DNA of 64,000 nucleotides from Mugil cephalus (lineage: Eukaryota; Chordata; Actinopteri; Mugiliformes; Mugilidae), in the NCBI RefSeq assembly GCF_022458985.1, contig NC_061779.1, forward strand, positions 10,676,501 to 10,740,500, written 5' to 3'. The notes beneath the pieces are model-generated. The model was not told where the DNA came from and did no database searches. It saw only the letters and a list, made by a program, of their open reading frames with translations. Below are positions 20,001 through 49,691 of the stretch, one piece after another. Both the position numbers and the translations under genes were made by a program. How positions within the stretch are numbered: position 1 is the first letter of the stretch; each line of letters begins with the position of its first letter.

Positions 20001-21697
20001 CTGATCCCTGTCCACTGCAGAAAGCTTATACAGTGGGAAAATGTGGTGGATAGGGCTGATGAATTTGATGCATTCATTTACATCATGTGAATGGCTGGGT
20101 GTGTGCAAGTTGCTCATCTGAACATTTAGGACCACGATGAAAAGAAGCCCCTCCTTCTCGTTTACACGGGGATGTGCTAAGTCTGTAACTATTTTCCAGC
20201 TGGCGCTATGTATCAAAGTAACGTTGGCACAAACGCCAGGACCCACGTTACCCAGATCATCAGTGTTATTCACCTTTGCCATAGGCCAAGGCTTCACAGG
20301 ACGCCAGGGCAGTGAGAACCGTCGGAAACAGCTCCAGGGATTTCCCACTGACCATTTTCCCCATCTTGATGGCTTCAACAAAAAAAGACGCCAGTTGTGC
20401 AAGAGAGGGTCCGGGCAGCGTGTGAGTCTGTGTGTGACATTTCAAAAGAAAAAAAAATCTGAATTACACTGAAATCATTTGTAGCCACGCTGGAATAGAC
20501 AAATGAAGACAGGATAATGAGGCATCTACGTTTTAATTCTGAACTAATATAATATATATTGCATATACTAAAATAGTGTTTTGGATCCAATATTTACAGG
20601 GTTCAGAGACTTTAAGACTGGTAATGTACAGGAAATACTGCATAGTTCCTCTATATTTAATATATGCGGACTGATGTCTATTAATTCATCTAACTTGTAT
20701 TTTTGCACAGTCTTGCCCTGCTCTTGTAAACACCTAAATTTCTTCTTGAGGATCAGCCTTTAAAAGAGCAACAAATGACAATTATTATTTATAGATGACA
20801 ATCGTGCAGGTTGCTTGTGCAAAAAGACGCAATTAAATTAAAAACACTGCAATCTGGCATTTATGCTTCGTACCTCCAGCATCAGCAGTCCAATGATATC
20901 GGCCACCACCTCGGTCTGAAGGTCCCCGGACTCGCACAGATTGATGCAGTGTTGGTACACGACAAGTCTACGATTCGACCCTTCAGCTGAGCTGGTTGGA
21001 GAGTCTAAACAAGAAAGAGACACGTTTCACTCAAAATCAAGTCAAAGTCAGCTTTATCGTCAATTCTGATACATGCAACACCGAACCAGAATCATCAGAA
21101 TTACTTCATTGATCCCATGGGGGAAATTACTTTTCCTTACAGCAGCTCCTACTCAAAGTGTACCAGTGTTAAGAGCAAACGCGTATGTATATAAACAAAA
21201 TAGAATGAAAACTAAGGCACATGGCAAATAGACATGAAGTGGCTGGTGCAACCCATGAGTTGGGTAGTGCAAGTCAATAAATATAATGCACAATAAATAT
21301 AAATGTCAGTGATGCAGTGTAAAGGCATGTAATGTCCACAGAGCAGTCTGTGGGCTGCGGTTCGGATTGGGACCAGAAGGGAGCAGAACAGGGCATTGAT
21401 GGAGGTGAGTTGTGATCTTTGACACAAGTGACAGTACCGTTACGTACCTTCTAATATCTTTTTAATCGTGGCACCAGCCTTCTTGCCCTTTAGAGCGCTG
21501 CTGGTAATCTTGGTGACCAGCTAGGATGTAGACAATAGAGGAGAAAATACAGATGTAAACAGTCGTGACAGTAGGTCCTTTTCGGGACGTGCAGCTCTTC
21601 AAAATGCGTAGGTAAAGTAACTGACCTGCTCTTCCGTCAGTTTAGCTGTGCTGTGTCCATCTGACAGTGAGACGTTTTTCTCCAAGTCAGCCTTCAT
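11071..21697 (-). CDS. fanci: Fanconi anemia group I protein, 37 coding exons, about 1317 aa
   Basis: FANCI pairs with FANCD2; the monoubiquitinated ID2 clamp organises interstrand-crosslink repair in the nucleus. Exons (plus coordinates, 5' to 3'): 21697-21626, 21520-21448, 21004-20874, 20427-20274, 19763-19706, 19588-19547, 19117-18994, 18902-18817, 18722-18590, 18496-18419, 18326-18190, 18064-17884, 17807-17720, 17641-17511, 17426-17356, 17231-17117, 17020-16898, 16778-16710, 16629-16528, 16450-16253, 15483-15362, 15222-15061, 14819-14640, 14213-14047, 13967-13903, 13781-13665, 13581-13539, 13442-13315, 13162-13097, 12998-12902, 12795-12611, 12529-12470, 12390-12331, 12242-12168, 11577-11482, 11324-11223, 11133-11071. 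The sum is 3954 nt, in frame. Recognisable blocks include [75 protein letters not shown] and [18 protein letters not shown]. The ubiquitination lysine is kept in LVLRKAMF (Lys about 515, human K523). A Glu-rich loop (eight E) lies in 16253-16450, and the tail is basic (PKQKKRKQ). The start was chosen at the first good-context ATG (ACCATGA) because an in-frame TAA lies 81 nt upstream; the N-terminus is the least certain part. Confidence 0.95.
15508..15931 (-). mobile_element. Internally deleted Tc1/mariner-type DNA transposon in a fanci intron
   Basis: The left end (accgatacattatgaccgcc) and the right end (ttttaatgttgtggctgatc, then ggtgta) are inverted copies of a terminal repeat that I recall from a common fish Tc1-like family. 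Between them, short stretches match that family's transposase region read backwards (for example the part around gtaacatccacatgaatgccagg), so most of the coding region is gone. A G-run and GT-run near 15616-15640 lie inside. It sits in the intron between the fanci exons at 15483 and 16253. It is a dead relic. The family assignment rests on memory of the consensus. Confidence 0.7.
19131..19310 (+). repeat. tRNA-derived SINE in a fanci intron
   Basis: The head is tRNA-like, with an A-box (TGGCTCAGTAGG) at about 19139-19150 and a degenerate B-box (GGTTTCATCCC) at about 19185-19195. It is followed by the typical fish SINE body (tgaagtgt, gtgtgaatgtgaatg) and ends in aaagtgctttgactgcc. The 5' start GGGCAGCTGTGGCTCAGTAG is the hallmark of this widespread teleost family. 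It is inserted antisense to fanci, just upstream of the exon at 18994-19117. Confidence 0.8.
19795..20273. mobile_element. Scrambled Tc1/mariner-type transposon remnant abutting a fanci exon
   Basis: From about 19800 to 20130 the plus strand matches the 5' part of the Tc1-like family seen at 15508-15931: a gcacttgtcagtgggtggg block, the aattgtgatg...gacttggtcag block, ctatcaaaagtggtccaag, and the gatgaatttgatgc...catcatgtgaatgg block. From 20273 back to about 20145 the minus strand matches the tip (gtgaataacactgat) and then a later transposase part ([15 protein letters not shown]-like peptide). One insertion with a later internal inversion explains both halves. The element starts immediately after the fanci exon end at 20274. 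Confidence 0.65.
21040..21425. repeat. Probable retroposon tail (LINE-like), fanci intron
   Basis: The stretch opens with tcaagtcaaagtcagctttatcgtc and continues with attgatcccatgggggaaatt, wording I recognise from the 3' tails of several fish non-LTR retroposons. No coding part is left. The family cannot be named from the sequence alone. Confidence 0.45.
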
Positions 21698-22384
21698 GGT
21701 CCACAAGTTGATGATGGACGTAGAATAAGAAGTCTTCAAAGCCTCAGCGAGCTGCTGGATACTAAGCGCTGCGTTTTACTTATTTATCTCGGTTTCAGTG
21801 CTACATTTAATGCCGAGTATCCAGTTTAAATCGGTGAAATTACTTCTGTTAGGGACGAGGAACAGTTGACCTTTCGGTGTCCCTGGTAACGCTTTCGTAA
21901 TATTTTGCGAATTTCCCGCCAGCGGACGTTTCCTGTTTTTGCTTCTTGGTTGCCACGTTCGACTCACCGCGTCCCACGATTGCGGCACCATGTTACGAGG
22001 TTATGGTATCGTTGCACACCACGACGCTTAAAATGTAAGGGCGTATGTTGTAATGCAGCGTGTAAGTATTCAGGAGTACTACGGTGTAACTGTATAATTC
22101 AGCCAATATATGATATTTAGTGGGGGGAAAATTTGGAATTTAGAATAGGATTAGTGCTGGGTTGCCAGGTCTGCTGGTTATACGCTCGATTCTTGTACAT
22201 GCTTTTTGTAATTCGTGTTTTTATGTATGTATCATTATTATTATTACTGTTAGTAGTAGTAGTAGTAGTAGTAGTAGTATGGCAACTAGTACGGAAAATC
22301 AGCTTGTTTCTTATCAGCTGTTGCAGCTTAAAGTAAAGCCATTTCTTCCTGTATTACTATATTGCGTGCAGCCCCACTGTATCT
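21698..22384. other. fanci 5' UTR/promoter and fanci-esterase intergenic space, with (TAG)n
   Basis: About 80 bp of fanci 5' leader lie above the start codon, and the divergent promoters of fanci and the first esterase gene share the rest. The fanci side is not strongly CpG-rich. A trinucleotide microsatellite, (TAG)n preceded by (ATT)n, occupies about 22228-22280. From about 22300 onward the sequence is homologous to the promoter ends of the three later esterase units, so the left edge of the tandem repeat lies here. Confidence 0.6.
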
Positions 22385-22478
22385 TGGTCAAAGTTACAAG
22401 GGGAAGGCTTTAAAAGAGGGAGTCCTTTTGTCCAGCGTCACTATTACCAGTAGTATCGCAGTCCACTCCGAGGCGACC
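22385..22478 (+). promoter_or_regulatory. Core promoter of esterase copy 1
   Basis: A DR1-like nuclear-receptor site (GGTCAAAGTTACA, from about 22386) lies about 22 bp upstream of a TATA-like TTTAAAAG (22409-22416) and about 90 bp upstream of the ATG. The same order and spacing recur before copies 2, 3 and 4 (TATA-like motif at 27157, 32227 and 37304). The site resembles HNF4/RXR half-site pairs, as expected for a liver or gut esterase. Factor identity is inferred. Confidence 0.5.
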
Positions 22479-26165
<3,687 letters not shown>

Positions 26166-27133
26166 ACCAGTCACACCCATCACAATTCATTTACACAAAG
26201 TCTAAAAAAAATTTGTTTTTTTAGACACATTAGATATAAGATGTTAAACAAAAAAACAATGATGATTTGCATGACACTAAGTCTTTATTAATCACAGGTT
26301 TTCTGAAATGGACAATGGTTAAATATGCACCAATTACAGTATTTTGCATACTTCAGGAGGAAAATGGTAAACAAAATAAACTAACAAAAAAAAAAATGAG
26401 TTGATGATTTTCATTTCATCACAGGTTTTCTGAAAGTTAATGTTTAAGAATGAAAATGGTTGAATATGCACCAGTTGGCACATTATCTTTCTGGTGAAGA
26501 AAACATTGGATAAAGTTCAAAATTCTAGTTTCACTTTGTTTCGTATTTTTACAGATATTTCCCATAGACACAATCTAGTAAAATTAGCACAACTCCGGGC
26601 AGCGTGGCTTCATGTACACTTGTAAAGTGACATGTTGTAGGAATTTAGTGGCAGATTAGTTAATTTTACTTGTCGACTTTACGTCATGCGATCACGTGAC
26701 AATAACAACACGCAGGATGGAACGAATCGGAGAAGACCATCGGGAAAAGACAGGTGAGGTATGCTTATTACGGCCCGGTGGGTCCTTGCAGCAAACTTGA
26801 AGCGGTTCATCAGCTACGTGGAAATGCTTCATTAAAGATGAAGCCCATTCTACCGTGACATGTCGGTCCTGAAATACAACAAATGCCCACATCCTCTCAG
26901 TGGCAATGGACAACTTCAAGAGAGAAATGGAGACAACAACAGCTTTCAACAGCTTTACAAGCAAAGAGTATGAACAGACTTCGGAATAAATATAGCCCAT
27001 GACCTGAACCATGAGTGAACCAGGCTGTGGTTACAGTACAGACAATCTGCTTGTTTCTCATCAGCTGTTGCGTTGACGGTGTAACGTCACTTCTTCCTGT
27101 ATTACTATATTGTGTTCAGCCCCGCTGTATCTC
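26166..27133. repeat. Spacer 1 of the esterase array
   Basis: It holds the copy 1 3' UTR, an internal imperfect direct duplication (about 26255-26355 and 26400-26500, both around cacaggttttctgaaa), then a block with TCACGTGA at 26692-26699 and a promoter-proximal segment. Spacers 2 and 3 carry about 0.35 kb more after the duplication, which accounts for the shorter first repeat period (4749 versus about 5070 bp). A minus-strand open frame at 26692-27012 recurs, shortened, in the other spacers; it resembles nothing I know and is probably not a gene. Confidence 0.7.
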
Positions 27134-27227
27134 GGTCAAAGTTACAAGGGGAAGGCTTTAAAAGAGGGGGGTCATTTTGTCCAGCGTCACTATTACCAGT
27201 AGTATCGAAGTCCACTCCGAGGCGACC
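27134..27227 (+). promoter_or_regulatory. Core promoter of esterase copy 2
   Basis: DR1-like GGTCAAAGTTACA at 27134 and TATA-like TTTAAAAG at 27157-27164, in the same arrangement as copy 1. A GTAACGTCAC (CRE-half) motif lies about 60 bp further upstream. Confidence 0.5.
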
Positions 27228-30883
<3,656 letters not shown>

Positions 30884-32203
30884 ACCAGTCACACCCATCA
30901 CAATTCATTTACAGAAAGTCTAAAAAAATGTGTTTTTTAGACACATTAGATATAAGATGTTAAACAAAAAAACAATGATGATTTGCATGACACTAAGTCT
31001 TTATTAATCACAGGTTTTCTGAAATGGACAATGGTTAAAAATGCACCAATTACAGTATTTTGCATACTTCAGGGGGAAAATGGTAAAAAGAAAATAAACT
31101 GACAAAAAAAATGAGTTGATGATTTTCATTTCATCACAGGTTTTCTGAAAGTTAATGTTTAAGAATGAAAATGGTTGAATATGCACCAGTTGGCACATTA
31201 TCTTTCTGGTGAAGAAAACATTGGATAAAGTTCAAAATTCCAGTTCTGCTTTGTTTTGTGTTTTTGACATAAAAGATTTGGGATATCTTGTTCTTTCACT
31301 CCATAAATCAGGAAACACAGACATCAACACACTTTCAGCATGTTATTTAGGAATAAAGTGTTATTTAAATCAGGCCATGAAAGATGAGTACTGTATGAAT
31401 AACCCCCTGTGTAAAAAATCTTCCAGTTATAAATGGTTATGAACCCAGAAATGTTTATGTAAGAGCTACAGAAGTGGAGATTTCTGGCTTAGTGTATAAG
31501 GGAAAAAAGCTCTTTGAAAATATATGCAAGAAAATTCCTAAATTTCCATTGGAACCACAACTTTCTTGCACTGAGTTTTATTTACACGTGCAAAATAGGT
31601 ATCATCTAATTAAGTTGTAGTTTACAGATAGACACAATCTAGTAAAATCAGCACAACTCCAGGCAGCGTGGCTTTATGTAGACGCGTAGAGTGACATGTA
31701 AGAATTTAGTGGCAGATTAGTCAACTTTACTTGTCGACTTTACGTCATGCGCCATGGCGACCCGTCACCGATCACGTGACAATAACAACACGCAGGATGG
31801 AACGAATCGGAGAAGACCATCGGGAGAAGACAGATGAGGTATGCTTATTACGGCCCAGTGGGTCCTTGCAGCAAACTTAAAGCTGCTCATCAAATACGTG
31901 GAAATGCTTCATTAAAGATGAAGCCCATTCTACCGTGACATGTCGGTCCTGAAATACAACAAATGCCCACATTCTCTCAGCGACAATTAACAACTTCAAT
32001 AGAGAAATGGAGACAACAACAGCTTTACAAGCAAAGACTATGAACAGACTTTGGAATAAATATAGCCCAGGACCTGACCGATGAGTGAACCAGGCTGTGG
32101 TTACAGTACAGACAATCTGCTTGTTTCTCATCAGCTGTTGCGTTGACGGTGTAACGTCACTTCTTCCTGTATTACTATATTGTGTTCAGCCCCGCTGTAT
32201 CTC
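30884..32203. repeat. Spacer 2 of the esterase array
   Basis: Homologous to spacer 1 but longer. It has the internal duplication (about 30975-31080 and 31115-31200), an extra segment at about 31245-31625 that spacer 1 lacks, and TCACGTGA at 31772-31779. A small open frame (31209-31442) lies within the extra segment and recurs in spacer 3 (36284-36517); it has no recognisable domain. Spacers 2 and 3 are nearly identical, which marks the latest duplication or homogenisation step. Confidence 0.7.
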
Positions 32204-32297
32204 GGTCAAAGTTACAAGGGGAAGGCTTTAAAAGAGGGGAGTCATTTTGTCCAGCGTCACTTTTACCAGTAGTATCGAAGTCCACTCCGAGGCGACC
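32204..32297 (+). promoter_or_regulatory. Core promoter of esterase copy 3
   Basis: DR1-like GGTCAAAGTTACA at 32204 and TATA-like TTTAAAAG at 32227-32234, with spacing to the ATG (32298) as in the other copies. Confidence 0.5.
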
Positions 32298-35942
<3,645 letters not shown>

Positions 35943-37280
35943 ACCAGTCACACCCATCACAATTCATTTACAGAAGGTCTAAAAAAACCTGTGTTTTTTA
36001 GACACATTAGATGTAAAATGTTTTAAAAAAACGATGATCACCATGAGTGCTAATGATTTTCATGACACTAATTCTTTATTAATCACAGGTTTTCTGAAAT
36101 GGACAATGGTTAAATATGCACCAATTACAGTATTTTGCATACTTCAGGGGGAAAATGGTAAAAAGAAAATAAACTGACAAAAAAAATGAGTTGATGATTT
36201 TCATTTCATCACAGGTTTTCTGAAAGTTAATGTTTAAGAATGAAAATGGTTGAATATGCATCAGTTGGCACATTATCTTTCTGGTGAAGAAAACATTGGA
36301 TAAAGTTCAAAATTCCAGTTCTGCTTTGTTTTGTGTTTTTGACATAAAAGATTTGGGATATCTTGTTCTTTCACTCCATAAATCAGAAAACACAGACATC
36401 AACACACTTTCAGCATGTTATTTAGGATTAAAGTGTTATTTAAATCAGGCCATGAAAGATGAGTACTGTATGAATAACCCCCTGTGTAAAAAAATTTCCA
36501 GCTATAGATGGTTATGAACCCAGAAATGTTCATGTAAGAGCTACAGAAGTGGAGATTTCTGGCTTAGTATATAAGGGAAAAAAAGCTCTGAAAATATATG
36601 CAAGAAAATTCCTAAATTTCCATTGGAACCACAACTTTCTTGCACTGAGTTTTATTTACACGTGCAAAATAGGTATCATCTAATTAAGTTGTAGTTTACA
36701 GATATTTCCCATAGACACAATCTAGTAAAATTAGCACAACTCCGGGCAGCGTGGCTTCATGTACACTTGTAGAGTGACATGTTGTAGGAATTTAGTGGCA
36801 GATTAGTCAATTTTACTTGTCGACTTTACGTCATGCGATCACGTGGCAATAACAACACGCAGGATGGAACGAATCGGAGAAGACCATCGGGAAAAGACAG
36901 GTGAGGTATGCTTATTACGGCCCAGTGGGTCCTTGCAGCAAACTTGAAGCGGTTCATCAGATACGTGGAAATGCTTCATTAAAGATGAAGCCCATTCTAC
37001 CGTGACATGTCGGTCCTGAAATACAACAAATGCCCACATCCTCTCATTGGCAATGGACAACTGCAAGAGAGAAATGGAGACAACAACAGCTTTCAACAGC
37101 TTTACAAGCAAAGACTATGAACAGACTTCGGAATAAATATAGCCCATGACCTGACCGATGAGTGAACCAGGCTGTGGTTACAGTACAGACAATCTACTTG
37201 TTTCTTATCAGCTGTTGCGTTGTCGGAGTAACGTCATTTCTTCCTGTATTACTATATTGTGTTCAGCCCCGCTGTATCTC
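35943..37280. repeat. Spacer 3 of the esterase array
   Basis: Near copy of spacer 2, with the internal duplication (about 36050-36150 and 36185-36270) and the extra segment. The TCACGTGA element is changed to TCACGTGG at 36839-36846. No separate gene is supported. Confidence 0.7.
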
Positions 37281-37373
37281 GGTCAAAGTTACAAGAGGAA
37301 GGCTTTAAAAGAGGGAGTCCTTTTGTCCAGCGTCACTATTACCGGTAGTATCGCAGTCCACTCCGAGGCGACC
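37281..37373 (+). promoter_or_regulatory. Core promoter of esterase copy 4
   Basis: DR1-like GGTCAAAGTTACA at 37281-37293 and TATA-like TTTAAAAG at 37304-37311. Small changes around them (ttacaagaggaagg) make this promoter slightly different from copies 2 and 3. Confidence 0.5.
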
Positions 37374-41018
<3,645 letters not shown>

Positions 41019-41643
41019 ACCAGGCACACCCATCACAATTGATTTACAGAAAGTCTACAACCAGTGTTTTTTAAACACATTAGATATAAAATGTTTTAAA
41101 AAAACAATGATCACTATGAGAGCTGATGATTTTCATGACACTAATTCTTTATTAATCACAGGTTTTCTGAAATGGAGAATGGTTAAATCTGCACCAATTA
41201 GAGTGTTTTTTTGCATACTTCAGGAGGAAAATGGTAAAAAATAAACTAAAAAAAAATGATTCGATGATTTTCATTTCATCACAGGTTTTCTGAAAGTTTA
41301 TGTTTACGAATGAAAATTATTAAATGTGCAAAAAGCTCTTTGAAAATATATGAAAGAAAATTCCTAAATTTCTATGTGGAAACACAATTTTCTTGTACTA
41401 TGAGTTTTATAAATGTTCACATATGCAAATTAGGTATCATCTAATTAAGTTGTAGTTTACAGATATTTCCCATAGACAAAATCTAGTAAAATTAGCACAA
41501 GACTTGTAGACTTATAGAGAGACATGTTGTAGGAATTTTGTGGCAGATTAGTCAACTTTACTTGTCAACTTTACGTCATGCGAGGATGACGTAATGCGTG
41601 TCGCCGATCACGTGACAATAACAACACGCACGATGGAACGAAT
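41019..41643. repeat. Truncated last spacer of the esterase array
   Basis: The copy 4 3' UTR and a shortened, more diverged spacer, including the internal duplication (about 41125-41225 and 41260-41330) and a TCACGTGA at 41608-41615. Homology to the other spacers stops abruptly after gatggaacgaa at about 41642, which marks the right edge of the tandem array. No fifth gene follows. Confidence 0.7.
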
Positions 41644-43644
41644 ATTCACCAATTCACCTGATTTAGACGCTATTGACTGTGTCGATGTAGGCTGAACATA
41701 CCTGCAGCGAACAGCATAACAGTATAGTAGACTATAACATGAGTAACTAAAGCTATCGATAAGTCAAAATGTTCAGTTCTGTAGTGCTATCATAAGATAA
41801 GAAATATCTATGTCTACAGTCCTGTGTGTATGCAGATTCTGGGTCCACCTTTCGACAGGTCCAGATGCTGAACTTAAGATGAAAGTAGTTTTTGTTGTGT
41901 GAAGTTACAAATTTTATTTCATTATAATTAAAATTCCACTGTGACACTGAAGTCCTGTGTAATGATGTGATTCACAAACAACCCACTGGAAAGAAAAAAT
42001 AAAGATGTGACAAAGACGTTTCTTTTCCTTTTTTTCCCTTTTTTTTTATTATTATTATTACTGAGAAGAGTGCTTAAGATGAAAAGCTCCCTGAAGTCTG
42101 ATGTGAGCGGTTCAATAGGTCAAACGTAGTTTCCCGAAAACTCAAGCAATTGAAAATAGTACAAAGCAACACTTTCCGAAGATAAATCGTTCAAATAGCT
42201 GGGTGTGCAGATAGGAGAATGTATGAAACAAATACACTAAAGCTGAATCAAAATGAATTCAATGTGGCACAAAATAAATCAATGACGCTTTAGGAGACTA
42301 TTTTTTTTTTTTTTTTTGCAAAAGTTAGTAAAGCTGCAGTCTCATATAAAAGTGCTGGCCAGTGGTTTTTTGAATGATTCAGTATATCGCCCAGAAAAGT
42401 GCACTTGGAGTAGGAAAGCTACTGGGCAAGCCATCAGGCCTTGATGAGACATACAGACACTTACTTTGAGATGCACTTCGGGGCTGTCTGTTTGCACAAT
42501 GTTCAGCTAGCTTTGTCTCAAGTTCAAAATAAATGGGGAGGGACAGCTTTGCAGGTATAAAGCCAGGCAAACACTCTGTCAGCCATTTGAACAAACAACT
42601 ACAATTCAAAAAGGTGAGAGACTTTTCTGTTTCAGAAGCACATGAACGGTATAATTTTGATACTTTGATTAAATCCAGCTTATGTGCAGGTTACGTTACT
42701 CTATTGCAATACATCATTCCAGCTTACACAATAATATGTTGGCCGTGGTGGCGGTAGGAATATGGGCCAAAACATATCTGGAAAAAAAAAAAAAAAAAAA
42801 GATACGAGTTCAAAAGGGCAAAGCTCTAGATACACCAGATGTTCTAGGTGTATCAAGATGTTGTAATAAAACCGCCCAGTTGTATTTCCATTTTTTTTTA
42901 ATTAATACAATGAATGTAACTTGATGCATCTTTGTTATACACATAAATACTTAGTCCTGTCTTCACTGACTTGTGGTGAAAAGAAAAGAAAAGAAAACCT
43001 GAGATGCTATCTTTTTTTTTTCTTTAAATAAAAATTCTTCTAAAGAAACAAAATAAAATAAAGCAAGACATGCTGCTTTACGCAAAAACATTATGTTCAC
43101 AAAGTGGTTATGAGTGTAATGCAATTAGCTTAAAATAAAATGCAGCATGCAGTTCAATATGTTGGGCACTGAAATCAGTATAATACTATCGTATAGCAGA
43201 ATACATTGGATACCTTTATCTTCTTCAAGCACTACCGAGTACAGACATGGTTTTAGAATCAGAGGCACATACAGTTTGATCCGTAATAAGTGGTACCATT
43301 TCTTTTTTTTTTCTTTTTTTTTTTTTTTTTTACTGCAGGGAATAAATAAATAAATAAACCTTTATGTGACCTGTTATCATGCTGCACTGGAGGATTAAGG
43401 TCAGACTGAAGAGAGGTGATAGATGGTAACTGCGGAGGCCTTTTCGAAGTGCTTGCATTGGAGCAGGCGCAGAAGTGTGCAAGGTCAGGGTGACGCGTTT
43501 AATTAGCTGAAGTCAGGCAGTAAACGGGAGAGTTTAGGTCATGAGCCGTCACGGTAGTGGTGCCGGCGACGGACAGAGGTGATTTGTGTGTAATGGTTGT
43601 TATTATGCCTTGTATTTTGTGGAGGGGGATTAAAGCTCGGTGTA
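41644..43644. other. Array-fbxo31 interval with the presumed fbxo31 3' UTR
   Basis: No coding region is recognised. Homopolymer A/T runs occur near 42040, 42301-42317, 42781-42800 and 43303-43331. On the minus strand the stretch next to the fbxo31 stop reads as a 3' UTR. It contains an AU-rich element of overlapping ATTTA pentamers at about 43341-43358 (minus), a class of motif linked to mRNA turnover. Candidate minus-strand AATAAA signals occur near 42047 and 41912; which one is used cannot be told. Confidence 0.45.
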
Positions 43645-48640
<4,996 letters not shown>

Positions 48641-48790
48641 CCGTAGTCACCAAGCGGGCAACATTACATCACTACAACTCACCGATCAGCTGCAGTCTGG
48701 GTCGCCTTCTCCCGTTCTCCTCGCGAGCATGGGCAGAAGCGCTTCTTGTGACGTCATAGCGCGCACGTAAAGGACGCAGCGACGACTTTC
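48641..48790 (-). promoter_or_regulatory. fbxo31: fbxo31 5' UTR/promoter with a CTCGCGAG palindrome
   Basis: A CpG-rich region directly above the fbxo31 start codon. It contains the 8-bp palindrome CTCGCGAG at 48720-48727, about 80 bp upstream of the ATG, in the context CCTCGCGAGC. This is the core of the TCTCGCGAGA promoter element bound by BANP, although both outer bases differ. A donor-like GTGAGTTG on the minus strand near 48680 leaves open an extra 5' exon. Confidence 0.45.
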
Positions 48791-49618
48791 CTTGCTCGTC
48801 ACGTTCATGGATGTTATTGTTTGTACGCGGAGGGGTGTCCAACTCATGCAACCCAATTTGATCTCATAAAATAATCGTGGACCTGGTGTAAAAGAGAATA
48901 TAATCAACGACAAAATTTTCCTATTCGTTTAATGCAAATAAGCACATAGTGAAAACTACTATCATTCTAACCTAAAAAATAATGAAAAATTATTTTAAAC
49001 CTTATAAGGTTTTGTACCTAAAAAATTCCACCCATTGCACATATTTTTTCTTAAGAAAATTTGCAAAACAACTGGCACATTTTAGCACATTGCTGCCATC
49101 TGCTGTTTAGTCATGGGTCTGATGTTTTGTTTTCATGTCCACAATTCTGAATAAAAAGTTACTTTAAAGAAGTTGCTCAGCTGCTGCTTGATGCTACCAT
49201 ATATTTGTGATACACTATTGTATGTTTAATTACTTATACAGTACAAACGTGCAAACGTTGTACGTGGGTGCTGAAAACTAAGAATGCTTTCAAAAATAAA
49301 AAATAATGATTGATCTTTTTTTGGTCTTTTTTTTTTATCAATTTACAAAATGCAAAGTGAGCGATCAAAAACAAATCTAAGCCAAGTTACTTACTACCCT
49401 TTGCCTTCAAAACAGGATCAATCCTTGTAGGTTCACTTGCATTGATTTTGTAGGATCGTAGACGCAGTGGGATGTCTGTCTGTTCATCTATCTCTTTGGT
49501 ACATCTGTACAAATTAATTTCGCGTGCCAGATTTAGCCCACTGATGAACGGTCCTGATTCAGAGATTAAGAATTTTACATGGAATAACTCCAAGTCAGAA
49601 ATAAAAGGAAGAAAAGAT

Positions 49619-49691
49619 CGAGCCAGCCAGGAGTCGAACCTAGAATCTTCTGATCCGTAGTCAGACGCGTTATCCATTGCGCCACTGGCCC
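49619..49691 (-). tRNA. tRNA-Arg (anticodon ACG)
   Basis: The 73-nt minus-strand cloverleaf has acceptor GGGCCAG paired with CTGGCTC and discriminator G. The A-box is TGGCGCAATGG. The anticodon loop CTACGGA gives ACG, read as inosine-CG after editing. The T-arm is CTAGG-TTCGACT-CCTGG, with a U-G pair where the usual vertebrate gene has C-G. A TTTT terminator follows on the minus strand (plus 49612-49615). It looks functional and is unrelated in position to the other arginine tRNA in the window. Confidence 0.95.

Noticed and set aside
26692-27012. Minus-strand 106-codon frame in spacer 1, with shorter counterparts in spacers 2 and 3
   Set aside because: Its length varies between units, it has no family resemblance, and its conservation is no better than that of the surrounding duplicated spacer.
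49472-49660. 62-codon frame ending in the tRNA-Arg(ACG) region
   Set aside because: It reads through the antisense of a well-formed tRNA gene.
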